From: Candidatus Altimarinota bacterium
Lineage (GTDB): Bacteria; Patescibacteriota; Gracilibacteria; JAHISY01
Assembly (NCBI GenBank): GCA_028690585.1
Contig: JAQVAZ010000003.1
Location: forward strand, 1 to 59,294
Reading direction: 5' to 3'
Length of the DNA stretch: 59,294 nt
Part shown: positions 25,515 to 33,598 of the stretch, piece after piece
Layout: each line of letters begins with the position of its first letter
How positions within the stretch are numbered: position 1 is the first letter of the stretch
Made by a program: the position numbers and the translations under genes
Notes under the pieces: generated by a model
What the model was told of the DNA's origin: nothing
Database searches by the model: none
The model's input: the letters and a program-made list of their open reading frames with translations, nothing else

Positions 25515-26741
25515 CTAGAGAGTTTGGATTTCTTGCTGGAGGAATTCTTTCCAAGCTGCATCACCCAGCGCTTTCGCGTAAATAAAAATATCTTTGTCGC
25601 CACGGCCAGAAAGATTTACCACAATGATTTTTGACCTAGGAAGTTTTGGCGCAAGGCGGATTGCTTCAGCGACTGCGTGGGAAGATTCGAGCGCTGGAAT
25701 AATTCCTTCATTCTCCATCAGCATTTTGGCTGCTGCCAAAACCTCGGTATCGCGCGCGAAAGTGTAAGTAGCTCTACCACTCGAAGCGAGGAAAGAATGC
25801 TCCGGCCCAACTCCTGGGTGATCTAAGCCCGCGCAAACAGAATGCGTTGGCGCGAGATTGCCAACACTATCCTGGAGAAACTGCCCGAGGAAGCCTTCGA
25901 AAACTCCTTTGCGCGCTTGCGGCTTACTCGCAATCCGAATCGCGTGAGATCCAAGTGAATCCGATTTACCACCAGCTTCTACTCCGATGAGTTGAACTTT
26001 TTTATCGCGAATAAATGGATGGAATAATCCAATCGCATTACTGCCTCCACCCACACACGCAATCAAATAATCTGGGAGTCTGGCTTCCTCTTTTTTCATC
26101 TGCACTTTTACTTCTTTCCCGATGATAGATTGGAAATCTCTCACGATAGTTGGGAAGGGATCTGGCCCCAAAGCGCTGCCGAGTAAGTAATGCGTGGAAT
26201 CAATATTGCCAGCCCAATCACGCATCGCTTCTGCCACCGCATCTTTGAGTCGCGCAGTGCCAGCAGTCACTGGAATCACTTTCGCACCGAGTCTCTGCAT
26301 CCAAAAAACATTCGGGCGCTGGCGCGCGACATCGACAGCCCCCATATAAATCACACACTCGAATCCGAAGCGCGCTGCAATCGTGGCAGTCGCCACTCCA
26401 TGCTGCCCTGCGCCAGTCTCGGCAATCAAGCGCTTCTTTTTCATTCTCCGCGCAAGCAACGCTTGGCCTAAAACGTTGTTGAATTTATGCGCGCCGGTTT
26501 GATTGAGATCTTCGCGTTTCAAATAAATTTTTGCGCCACCTAATTTCTTGGAAAGATTCTCACAAAAATAAAGCGGGGTTGGCCGGCAAGAATAAGTAGA
26601 AGCAAGATGGTGAAACTCCGCCCAGAATTTTTTATCTTTCTTCGCCTTCGCATAAGTGGAAGCAATCTCATCCAGCGCCGGCTTCAAAACCTCGGAGATG
26701 AAACTCCCACCAAATTCACCGAAATATCCTTTCTTATTCAT
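25515..26741 (-). CDS. trpB: Tryptophan synthase beta subunit
   Basis: A PLP enzyme that joins indole and serine to make tryptophan. The 408 aa protein is of the TrpB1 type. The PLP lysine is K86 in REDLNQTGAHKFNN. The phosphate-binding GGGSNAIG and the ETGAGQHGVATA segment are intact. No trpA or other trp gene is nearby, so the enzyme may use salvaged indole. TAAAAT (26748-26753, minus) ends 6 nt before the ATG, predicting a leaderless transcript with no room for a leader-peptide attenuator. Confidence 0.97.
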   Translation of the reverse strand: MNKKGYFGEFGGSFISEVLKPALDEIASTYAKAKKDKKFWAEFHHLASTYSCRPTPLYFCENLSKKLGGAKIYLKREDLNQTGAHKFNNVLGQALLARRMKKKRLIAETGAGQHGVATATIAARFGFECVIYMGAVDVARQRPNVFWMQRLGAKVIPVTAGTARLKDAVAEAMRDWAGNIDSTHYLLGSALGPDPFPTIVRDFQSIIGKEVKVQMKKEEARLPDYLIACVGGGSNAIGLFHPFIRDKKVQLIGVEAGGKSDSLGSHAIRIASKPQARKGVFEGFLGQFLQDSVGNLAPTHSVCAGLDHPGVGPEHSFLASSGRATYTFARDTEVLAAAKMLMENEGIIPALESSHAVAEAIRLAPKLPRSKIIVVNLSGRGDKDIFIYAKALGDAAWKEFLQQEIQTL

Positions 26742-26747
26742 AAGATA

Positions 26748-26753
26748 ATTTTA
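26748..26753 (-). promoter_or_regulatory. -10 hexamer TAAAAT, 6 nt before trpB
   Basis: TAAAAT preceded by CCGC on the minus strand ends 6 nt before the trpB ATG, so the transcript probably starts at or next to the start codon. Confidence 0.65.
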
Positions 26754-26795
26754 GCGGAAAAATGTTTGGAAATCCTATCCTGAAAACCAAATGCC

Positions 26796-27857
26796 TTAGA
26801 GTTTGCTAATAAACTCATCAAAGAGAAATCCTGTATCTGTCGGCCCTGGGCAAGCTTCTGGATGGAATTGCACAGAGAAGAAAGGTTTGGTTTTGTGACG
26901 CAAACCTTCCACTGATTTATCATTGATATTTTCGTAGGAAACTTCGAAACCGTTTTTCATTTTCCGATCACTCGCGTATCCGTGATTCTGGCTGGTTATA
27001 AAACATTTACCTGTAGAGATTTCTCTCACAGGTTGATTTTGACTGCGATGGCCATACGGTAATTTGTAAGTTTTCATGCCAGCCGCCAACGCAAGGATTT
27101 GATGGCCTAAGCAAATTCCGAAAATCGGTTTGTTGCCAGCAAGCGCCTTGCGTGTGGTTTCGATAGTGCCTTTCGCTTGCGCTGGATCTCCTGGCCCATT
27201 GGAGATAAATAATCCATCGTATTCAATGCCTTCGAGATCGTGGTTGTGAGGCAAATGCCAAACTGAGATTCCTCTATCCAAAAAATTGCGGAGAATATTC
27301 AGCTTCATGCCACAATCGAGAATCGCCACAGTTTTCTTCCCACGCTTATAGAAAGTCGGTTTATCTGGATCGACTTTATCGACAATATTTTCTGCGCTTG
27401 GGTCGTAAAACTTTTTATCCAATCTTTTCTTAGAATCCAGCGCGCCAAGAATCGTGCCAAACTCTCGCAACTTCTGAGTCAGCGCGCGAGTATCTACTCC
27501 TGTAATCGCTGGGATGCCTTCACGCTTCAACCAAGCCGCGAGAGATTCTTTTGCTGCATGGTGAGAATACTTTTCGGAATACTCACTCACAACCAAACTG
27601 GCGATATGCATTTTGCTAGATTCGAAATTTTTTTCTACTCCTGCTTCGGAAATTTTTGGAGGCACTCCGTAGTTGCCAACCAGTGGATAAGTCAGCACGA
27701 GAATCTGCCCAGCAAAACTCGGGTCAGTAAAACTCTCTGGGTAACCCACCATGCCAGTAACGAAAACAACCTCACCTTCCGCAGCTGTATCAGCTCCGAA
27801 ACTTTCTCCAGAAACCACCGTGCCATCCGCGAGAGTAAGGAAGAGTTGTTTTCCCAT
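26796..27857 (-). CDS. carA: Carbamoyl-phosphate synthase small subunit
   Basis: The glutaminase subunit, which supplies ammonia for carbamoyl phosphate (pyrimidine and arginine synthesis). The protein is 353 aa. The N-terminal domain (GYPESFTDPSFAGQILVLTYPLVGN) is typical. The class I amidotransferase triad is C249 in FGICLGHQ with H332 and E334 in FHPEA. The large subunit carB is not adjacent. TAAAAT (27865-27870, minus) ends 7 nt before the ATG and divides a 46-bp divergent region with dnaJ. Confidence 0.97.
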   Translation of the reverse strand: MGKQLFLTLADGTVVSGESFGADTAAEGEVVFVTGMVGYPESFTDPSFAGQILVLTYPLVGNYGVPPKISEAGVEKNFESSKMHIASLVVSEYSEKYSHHAAKESLAAWLKREGIPAITGVDTRALTQKLREFGTILGALDSKKRLDKKFYDPSAENIVDKVDPDKPTFYKRGKKTVAILDCGMKLNILRNFLDRGISVWHLPHNHDLEGIEYDGLFISNGPGDPAQAKGTIETTRKALAGNKPIFGICLGHQILALAAGMKTYKLPYGHRSQNQPVREISTGKCFITSQNHGYASDRKMKNGFEVSYENINDKSVEGLRHKTKPFFSVQFHPEACPGPTDTGFLFDEFISKL

Positions 27858-27864
27858 CTGGAGG

Positions 27865-27870
27865 ATTTTA
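27865..27870 (-). promoter_or_regulatory. -10 hexamer TAAAAT, 7 nt before carA
   Basis: The minus-strand hexamer is followed by 7 nt (CCTCCAG) and then ATG. A leaderless or 1-nt-leader transcript is predicted. Confidence 0.65.
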
Positions 27871-27888
27871 GCAAACTTCGTAGCATGA

Positions 27889-27894
27889 TAAAAT
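27889..27894 (+). promoter_or_regulatory. -10 hexamer TAAAAT, 9 nt before dnaJ
   Basis: The hexamer is followed by 9 nt and then ATG. It faces the carA hexamer with 18 bp between the two. No CIRCE-like inverted repeat is present. Confidence 0.6.
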
Positions 27895-27903
27895 CTCCCG
27901 GCT

Positions 27904-29028
27904 ATGAGTAAAGATTATTACGAAATTCTCGGAGTAAAACGCGATGCTGACAGCGATGAAGTAAAAAAAGCTTTCCGCCGTAAAGCGCGAGAATACCATC
28001 CCGACCAAGCCCGTGGCGATAAAAAAGAAGCTGAGAAAAAATTTAAGGAAATCTCCGAAGCTTACGAAGTTTTGGGCGATAAACAAAAACGCCAGCAGTA
28101 TGACCAATTTGGCGCGAGTGGCCAAAACTTTGGTGGTGGGCAAGGCCCAGGTGGTTTTGATTTCAGTGGTGGTGGTTTCAATTTTGGCGGTGATGCTGGT
28201 GGCTTCGGAGATATTTTCGAAACTTTCTTCGGTGGTGGCGGCGGCAGAAAAACTGCGAAAGGTGGTGCAATGCGTGGCAATGATTTGGAAGCGCAACTCG
28301 GAATTAAGTTTGAAGATTCAATCTTTGGCACTACGGCGGAATTCAATCTCACTCGCGCTTTGAAATGTAGCCACTGTGGAGGCAACGGCGCAGAGCCAGG
28401 CAGTAAAATCGAAACCTGCAAAACCTGCAAAGGCACTGGAGAAGTCACTACCACGCGTCAAACCGTTTTCGGCGCGATGCGCCACACTGCAGTTTGCGGA
28501 GACTGCGAAGGTAGTGGAAAAACTTACGAAAAAAAATGTAGTGTTTGCCACGGCACTGGCAGAGAAAGAAAAGCGGAAAAAGTAAAAGTAAAAATCCCCG
28601 CTGGAGTAAATGATGGTGCAGTAATTAAGCTCGCTGGCCAAGGTGAAGCTGGAACTCATGGTGGACCCAGCGGAGATTTATTTATTCATATCCGTGTGGA
28701 AGCTTCCAGAGAATTTGAGAGGAAAGGTAATGATATTTATTCCACACAAAAAACAAGCTACATCCAAGCAACTCTCGGCGATGAGATTCCAGTGAAAACT
28801 GTTTATGGTGATGTGAAGTTGCGCATCCCAGCTGGCACGCAATCGCATCAAATTTTTAAACTGAAGAATCATGGTGCGCCGAGATTAAACACCAGCGAAA
28901 AGGGTGATCATCTCGTGAAAATCCTCGTAGAGATTCCGAAAAAACTTTCGCGCAAAGAAAAAGATTTATTTGAGAAGCTTGCACAAGAAGCGGGAATCAA
29001 AATTAAGAAGGGTGGATTATTTGAATAA
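27904..29028 (+). CDS. dnaJ: Chaperone DnaJ
   Basis: The J-domain co-chaperone that stimulates DnaK ATPase. The protein is 374 aa. The J domain is at residues 4-70 with HPD at 32-34. A Gly/Phe-rich linker (about 75-120) follows. Four CxxCxGxG zinc repeats follow: CSHCGGNG, CKTCKGTG, CGDCEGSG and CSVCHGTG. The C-terminal substrate-binding domains complete a canonical type I DnaJ. dnaK and grpE are not in the window. Confidence 0.98.
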   Translation: MSKDYYEILGVKRDADSDEVKKAFRRKAREYHPDQARGDKKEAEKKFKEISEAYEVLGDKQKRQQYDQFGASGQNFGGGQGPGGFDFSGGGFNFGGDAGGFGDIFETFFGGGGGRKTAKGGAMRGNDLEAQLGIKFEDSIFGTTAEFNLTRALKCSHCGGNGAEPGSKIETCKTCKGTGEVTTTRQTVFGAMRHTAVCGDCEGSGKTYEKKCSVCHGTGRERKAEKVKVKIPAGVNDGAVIKLAGQGEAGTHGGPSGDLFIHIRVEASREFERKGNDIYSTQKTSYIQATLGDEIPVKTVYGDVKLRIPAGTQSHQIFKLKNHGAPRLNTSEKGDHLVKILVEIPKKLSRKEKDLFEKLAQEAGIKIKKGGLFE

Positions 29029-29152
29029 GGAGAGATTTTTCAATCTAATATATCCGCATAGGGAAGCCAGATTGTAGCATCATAGATTTCTGATTTGCTT
29101 TTAACAGCGAGAATTGGTAAGCTCTTTGCAGTTTTAAAAATTAATTCAAATT

Positions 29153-30994
29153 ATGAACGATAAACTAGATAGTTGGTTAACTAAACATGTTGGTGAAGAA
29201 ATTACTCCCCCAAAACAAAATCCCCATCCACAACAACCACAACAGGCAAAAAAATTCCCACCTAAAAAACATTTCACAAAAAATCCTCCACTAAATCCCA
29301 AGGAGGTGTTTGACGATAAGGTAAGAGTGCTTCCACTCGGTGGCCAAGAAGAAGTCGGGAGAAACATGAGTGCTTTCTTTTATCGCGAGGATATCGTGAT
29401 TATTGATTGCGGCTTACAGTTTCCAGAGATGGATATGTTTGGCGTGGATTATGTGATTCCCGATGTAGCTTTTCTCGAAGACAAAACTGACCGCATCCGC
29501 GGTATCATGATTACACACGGGCATCTCGATCACATCGGTGCGCTTCAGCACATTTTGCCGAAGCTAAAATTCCCACCAGTCTATGGCACTCCCCTCACAA
29601 TCGGTTTGGTAAAAAAACGCTTGGAGGAATTCGGTTTGCTGAATAAAGTGAAACTGATCGAAATCAAAAATCCTACCACTGACAAAATTAAATTTGGGAA
29701 ATATTTCACTGCAGAATTTTTCCGCGTGAATCACTCCATTCCTGATGGTGTAGGAATTTGTCTCAATACTCCAGTTGGCAACATCGTGCATACTGGTGAT
29801 TTCAAATTCGATTTCACTCCTTCCGATGGGCTCGATGCAGATTTTGGCAAGATTGCAGAAATCGGTAAACGCGGAGTGTTACTCGCTTTTGCAGATAGCA
29901 CCAACGCAGAGAAACCTGGTTACACCATTTCAGAAAAAATCGTAAACGAAAATATCGAGAGAACTATTGAAAGAGCTAAGGGAAGAATTATCCTCGCAAC
30001 TTTTTCAAGCTTGATTGGCAGAATCCAACACATTGTGAATGCGGCGAATCGCAGCGGGAGAAAAGTTTTCCTCAGTGGCCGCAGCATGATTGCGAATATG
30101 GAGATGGCAGAGAAGCTTGGCTATCTGAAAGCACCGCAAGGCCTCATCCGCACTCTCGATAAAGGTGTGAAGATCAATGAGATGCCAGCAAATAAAGTAA
30201 TGATTCTTTGCACCGGTAGCCAAGGTGAAGAATTATCCGCGCTGACAAGAATCTCACTCGATGAGCATCCTACAATTAAAATCAAAGATGGTGACACTGT
30301 CATCTTTTCCTCTACTCCGATTATCGGAAACGAGAGAAGTGTGGTGAGTGTGACGAATAATCTTCTGCGCCTCGGTGCGCATGTGATTACAAATAAACAT
30401 CTCGATGTGCATACTTCCGGCCACGCCAGCCAAGAAGATCTGAAACTGATGCATACGATGCTGAAACCGAAATACATGGTGCCAGTGCATGGAGAGCTTC
30501 ACATGCGTTACGCGCATAAAGCAGTGGCAGTCTCCATCGGTATTCCTGAAAATAATGTTTTACTGCTCGATAACGGAGATGTCTTGGAATTGTCTCCAGA
30601 TAAAACTGTGCGGAAATCCAAATCCAAAGTCAGAGTGAATAACATCATGATTGATGGATTGGGTGTCGGTGATATCGGAGCTTCCGTATTACGCGAAAGA
30701 GAAATCATGAGCGAAAACGGAGTTGTGATGATTGTGCTGCGCGCTTATGAAAAAAGCGGAAAACTAGTAAGCGATCCAGATATCATCTCGCGCGGATTCG
30801 TCTACATGAAAGAATCTTCCGCCATCGTAGCTGACACCAAACAAGTTGCGAAAAAAGCTTACGAGGATTTACTCGCAAGTGGAAAGCGCGATTACAAAGA
30901 AGTGCGCAAGGAAGTTTCTCGCGCCGTGGCCAAATTCATAAGACAAAGAATCGACAGAGAGCCACTGATTCTCCCTTATACGATTATGCTTTAG
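29153..30994 (+). CDS. rnj: Ribonuclease J
   Basis: A beta-CASP metallo-beta-lactamase nuclease with endo- and 5'-3' exonuclease activity, central to RNA decay where RNase E is missing. The protein is 613 aa. The zinc motif HGHLDH is at residues 122-127, with the later HTGDFKFD and HTSGHA motifs. The first 50 residues are a Pro/Gln/Lys-rich extension absent from B. subtilis RNase J1; the core begins near residue 57 (VRVLPLGGQEEVGRN). The 3' end overlaps the convergent hypothetical gene by 4 bp. Confidence 0.96.
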   Translation: MNDKLDSWLTKHVGEEITPPKQNPHPQQPQQAKKFPPKKHFTKNPPLNPKEVFDDKVRVLPLGGQEEVGRNMSAFFYREDIVIIDCGLQFPEMDMFGVDYVIPDVAFLEDKTDRIRGIMITHGHLDHIGALQHILPKLKFPPVYGTPLTIGLVKKRLEEFGLLNKVKLIEIKNPTTDKIKFGKYFTAEFFRVNHSIPDGVGICLNTPVGNIVHTGDFKFDFTPSDGLDADFGKIAEIGKRGVLLAFADSTNAEKPGYTISEKIVNENIERTIERAKGRIILATFSSLIGRIQHIVNAANRSGRKVFLSGRSMIANMEMAEKLGYLKAPQGLIRTLDKGVKINEMPANKVMILCTGSQGEELSALTRISLDEHPTIKIKDGDTVIFSSTPIIGNERSVVSVTNNLLRLGAHVITNKHLDVHTSGHASQEDLKLMHTMLKPKYMVPVHGELHMRYAHKAVAVSIGIPENNVLLLDNGDVLELSPDKTVRKSKSKVRVNNIMIDGLGVGDIGASVLREREIMSENGVVMIVLRAYEKSGKLVSDPDIISRGFVYMKESSAIVADTKQVAKKAYEDLLASGKRDYKEVRKEVSRAVAKFIRQRIDREPLILPYTIML

Positions 30995-31434
30995 TGTATT
31001 TCTTTTCTAGAAAGAAAGTCACTAATAGCTTCTTTAAGTTTGCTATCACTAGAAAAATCAATTTCAATTTTATTAATATAAATTTTAAAGATTGGTTTTT
31101 CTTTGGTTTCCTTATTTTTAGATTGAAGTATTTTTCTCAAAAACTTTACTATTTTTACAACTCCATCAACAATAGCAAATATACTAGCAACATAACCTAA
31201 GCCTAATAATATTTCTGGCCCGCATTCATGCCTAAGTAAAATAAATTTTTGTTTTTTGTAGCTTAACTCCATTCTTTTATCGCGATCATAATCTACAACA
31301 AATCCAGCTTTTTTTACCTCCCTCAAGAAATCCTCCAGCTGTTGATTTTTTAAATCTAGATAATGGTCTTTGGTTTTAAACCAAACAACTGCCTCTCCAC
31401 TACCATCACAACCGAAACAAAAATCTTTTTTCAT
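30991..31434 (-). CDS. Hypothetical protein with a CxxC-type N-terminus
   Basis: 147 aa, A+T-rich compared with its neighbours. The N-terminus MKKDFCFGCDGSGEAVVW contains FCFGCDGSG, which resembles a single zinc-finger half-site. The middle holds one hydrophobic segment (EILLGLGYVASIFAIVDGVVKIV) that may be a membrane helix. A lysine-rich linker and a short beta-rich tail follow. No family is recognised. It starts 10 nt after recX on the same strand and is probably transcribed with it, but I infer no functional link. Confidence 0.6.
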   Translation of the reverse strand: MKKDFCFGCDGSGEAVVWFKTKDHYLDLKNQQLEDFLREVKKAGFVVDYDRDKRMELSYKKQKFILLRHECGPEILLGLGYVASIFAIVDGVVKIVKFLRKILQSKNKETKEKPIFKIYINKIEIDFSSDSKLKEAISDFLSRKEIH

Positions 31435-31444
31435 GGGAATGATT

Positions 31445-31909
31445 TTATGATATTAAGATTTTTTGAATCACATCCAAATCAAAACCTCTTCGCGCGAGAA
31501 ACGCGAGGAGTTTTTGTTTTTCTTTCCACTCGCTTGGAATCTCTTTCCCGCGCAGCTTCGTAAGTAAAGCTTCACGGCAGCGCGCAACTTCATCTTCCTC
31601 GGAAGGAATCGCATCCGCGATTAATTCTTTGGTGATGCCCTTTTTCGCTAACTCTAATTCTAGTCGGCGCTTCCCCCAATCTCGATGCATCTCTACGAAA
31701 CCTTGCGCAAAACTTTCATCACTTTGGAATTTTAATTTCTTCAACTTCTGAAGCGTGGCTTCAAAAATTTCTTCATTGGGAATAAAAGTAGTGCGAAATT
31801 TTTTCAGTAGCTCCGCAGTGGAATAAGCTCTGCGTGCCAGCAACCAACACGCATAATCAAAAACCTGCTTACTATCCGCTTCGCGAGGCTGCCGTTTTTT
31901 CTTAAACAT
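31445..31909 (-). CDS. recX: Regulatory protein RecX
   Basis: Binds RecA filaments and limits recombination. The 154 aa helical protein has the repeated three-helix pattern: DYACWLLARRAYSTAELLKKF, then FAQGFVEMHRDWGKRRLELELAKKGI, then LLAFLARRGFDLDVIQKIL. recA is not adjacent, unlike the common recA-recX arrangement. TAGAAT (31916-31921, minus) ends 6 nt before the ATG, again predicting a leaderless message. Confidence 0.9.
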   Translation of the reverse strand: MFKKKRQPREADSKQVFDYACWLLARRAYSTAELLKKFRTTFIPNEEIFEATLQKLKKLKFQSDESFAQGFVEMHRDWGKRRLELELAKKGITKELIADAIPSEEDEVARCREALLTKLRGKEIPSEWKEKQKLLAFLARRGFDLDVIQKILIS

Positions 31910-31915
31910 GAGTTA

Positions 31916-31921
31916 ATTCTA
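31916..31921 (-). promoter_or_regulatory. -10 hexamer TAGAAT, 6 nt before recX
   Basis: The minus-strand hexamer, preceded by GAGT, ends 6 nt before the recX ATG. No LexA-like box is visible nearby. Confidence 0.6.
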
Positions 31922-31935
31922 ACTCACTCCGTTTT

Positions 31936-32028
31936 GTCATTGCGAAGGCGAAGCCTGAAGCAATCCCGAAAATTTAGCGTGAGACTTACGAGACTGCTTC
32001 ATCCCGCTTCAGCGGGATTCGCAGAGAC
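31936..32028. repeat. Imperfect inverted-repeat element between recX and rnc
   Basis: The 93-bp element begins GTCATTGCGAA and ends TTCGCAGAGAC, with GAAGCAATC facing GACTGCTTC inside, so its arms are imperfectly complementary. An inner palindrome ATCCCGCTTCAGCGGGAT lies near the 3' arm. It is preceded by TTTT like the other GTC-led elements of this window. Confidence 0.65.
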
Positions 32029-32051
32029 AGTATTCTTTTCATTCCATATTC

Positions 32052-32105
32052 CAACTTCAACAATTACAACAGCTAGAACAATTTGAACATTTACAACAAT
32101 TTCTT
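32052..32105. repeat. 9-bp-period array at the 3' end of rnc
   Basis: Six 9-mers in a row fit CANNTNNAA or near it on the plus strand (NTGTT[C/G][A/T]A[A/G] on the minus strand). The array runs through the last codons and stop of rnc (stop at 32091). Related arrays are at 42361-42399 and 42503-42547. The bases before it, ATTCCATATTCCAACTT (32041-32057), recur at 51063-51079. Confidence 0.7.
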
Positions 32106-32768
32106 TAGCGCTTCACTCGCAGCAGCTTGCTCAGCAGATTGCTTATTTGCACCTTTACCTTTTCCAAATAAATCTTTACCAACATAAGCTCCCATCTCAA
32201 AAACTTTATCGTGATCTGGCCCACTCTCACTCAGTAATTCATAGCGCGGAGTAATCGCGAGTTTCTCTTGCGCCAATTCTTGGAAATGTGACTTCGCATC
32301 CACCTGGCTACCCTCAGCAATAATTTTTTCTAGGCTTGGAAGTAAAAATGTTTCCACAAATTTTCGCGCTGGCTTGTAGCCGAGATCGAGATAAATCGCA
32401 CCCAGCACCGCTTCGAAAGTATTTGCGAGTAAATAAGGTTTTTCTCTACCACCACTGCGCGCTTCACCTTTGGAGAGTTTGAGATATTCTCCAAACTCTA
32501 AATCTTTTGCCACTTCTGCCAATCTCTCCCCCTTCACTAATGCGCTACGCAGCGCAGTCATTTCTCCTTCTGGCTTCGTAGGAAATTTCGCGTAGAGATA
32601 CTCGGTAACAATTAATTCCAAAACGGCATCACCGAGAAACTCCAATCTTTCATTGTGCTGAATCTCACCCTTCGCTTCATTGAGATAGCTGCGGTGAATG
32701 AAAGCTGTTTCTAGTAACTGTGGATTTTTGAATTCCACTCCGATCTTGGTTTGGATAGCTTTAAGCAT
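32091..32768 (-). CDS. rnc: Ribonuclease III
   Basis: Cleaves double-stranded RNA in rRNA processing. The protein is 225 aa with the catalytic signature ERLEFLGDAVLEL starting at residue 40 and the second acidic site ANTFEAVLGAIYLD. The C-terminal double-stranded RNA binding domain runs from about 155 (DAKSHFQELAQEKL) to the end. It overlaps nusB by 8 bp, so rpmF-nusB-rnc may form one unit. Its last codons fall within a 9-bp-period repeat array. Confidence 0.97.
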   Translation of the reverse strand: MLKAIQTKIGVEFKNPQLLETAFIHRSYLNEAKGEIQHNERLEFLGDAVLELIVTEYLYAKFPTKPEGEMTALRSALVKGERLAEVAKDLEFGEYLKLSKGEARSGGREKPYLLANTFEAVLGAIYLDLGYKPARKFVETFLLPSLEKIIAEGSQVDAKSHFQELAQEKLAITPRYELLSESGPDHDKVFEMGAYVGKDLFGKGKGANKQSAEQAAASEALKKLL

Positions 32769-33201
32769 TGGCAGGAAAATCTAATTCTTTTAGCGCGGAA
32801 GATAAAACTCCGTTTACAAATTTGCGAGAAGGATCATCGCTATACGCTTTGGTAATTTCCACATATTCATTCAGTGTAACTTTGGGTGGAATATCGAGAG
32901 AAACGCAGAGGTATTTTAATTCGGCAAGGCCAGCGCAAATCACTGCGCGATCCAATCTAGCAATTTTGGAATAAGGCCAATCCGGCGCCAGCTTCTCGAT
33001 CCACTCTTTGAATTCGGAATCGTGAGAAAAAACTGCAGTGAGTAAAGCTTTCGCAAAATCCACATCATAAGAAGGCATCTCCATCTCCAGCATATTGCGC
33101 ACGAAAACTTCTTCGTGAAATCTCGCGCAATCGCGAAACTCACATTCAAAAATGCTTCTCACAACTGCTTCACGAATCGCGCGCCGATTAGCTGCAGCCA
33201 T
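32761..33201 (-). CDS. nusB: Transcription antitermination factor NusB
   Basis: Works with S10 (NusE) in rRNA antitermination. The 146 aa all-helical protein starts MAAANRRAIREAVVRSIFECEF and ends in the typical C-terminal helices (LNEYVEITKAYSDDPSRKFVNGVLSSALKEL); this last motif is the clearest NusB marker. It is followed directly by rnc with an 8-bp overlap, pairing two rRNA-maturation functions. The upstream 130 bp contain a dispersed element also seen after dacA. Confidence 0.92.
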   Translation of the reverse strand: MAAANRRAIREAVVRSIFECEFRDCARFHEEVFVRNMLEMEMPSYDVDFAKALLTAVFSHDSEFKEWIEKLAPDWPYSKIARLDRAVICAGLAELKYLCVSLDIPPKVTLNEYVEITKAYSDDPSRKFVNGVLSSALKELDFPANA

Positions 33202-33223
33202 GAGAAATCAAAATGAGAATATA

Positions 33224-33317
33224 AAGTGGAGCCTTCAAACTTACACTACGGTATCTGCTTTTAATTTTTCGTAAGAAGACTTTAATCACGCTTAAGCGAC
33301 ACCCGCCTCTGGCGGGG
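33224..33317. repeat. Dispersed intergenic element, copy B, with adjoining hairpin
   Basis: Bases 33224-33307 resemble 10332-10410 (copy A). The end of the repeat also forms one arm of a hairpin, CCCGCC-TCT-GGCGGG (33302-33316), that copy A lacks. It lies between the rpmF stop and the nusB start and would be in the transcript if they are co-transcribed. Confidence 0.5.
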
Positions 33318-33331
33318 AAACTTAGCGAGTA

Positions 33332-33574
33332 TTACGCTTTGATGGTTTTAACTTTTTTCGCATCTTTCGCTGCAAGATCGATCACCACTCTGCCACGATA
33401 ATAACCACAAGTCGGGCAAGCCGTGTGTGGTCGGCGTGGTTGCTTGCATTTTGGGCAAGGCACTGTGCGAGAGAGTTTAGTCAAACGTTTCAACTCATTC
33501 GTTTTCCAAGTGGAATACCGAGTGCGACTACGAGTCGAGGTTGAGCGTTGTTTTGGAACTGGATGTTTGGCCAT
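33332..33574 (-). CDS. rpmF: Large ribosomal subunit protein bL32
   Basis: An 80 aa ribosomal protein with the bL32 N-terminus MAKHPVPKQRSTSTRSRTRYS and an intact zinc ribbon CPKCKQPRRPHTACPTCGYYRG. All four cysteines are present, so this is the zinc-binding (C+) form. A short lysine-rich tail follows. It precedes nusB by 130 bp on the same strand. Confidence 0.97.
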   Translation of the reverse strand: MAKHPVPKQRSTSTRSRTRYSTWKTNELKRLTKLSRTVPCPKCKQPRRPHTACPTCGYYRGRVVIDLAAKDAKKVKTIKA

Positions 33575-33598
33575 CGGAAAATAAAATCAAAAATTTTG

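Noticed and set aside
26738-26923. Small minus-strand ORF between trpB and carA
   Set aside because: It overlaps the carA C-terminus in another frame and has no family features.
27858-27903. CIRCE heat-shock operator before dnaJ
   Set aside because: No inverted repeat resembling CIRCE in the 46 bp between carA and dnaJ.
32041-32105. Gln/Leu-rich peptide encoded by the 9-bp array
   Set aside because: No start codon in frame nearby; overlaps rnc on the other strand.
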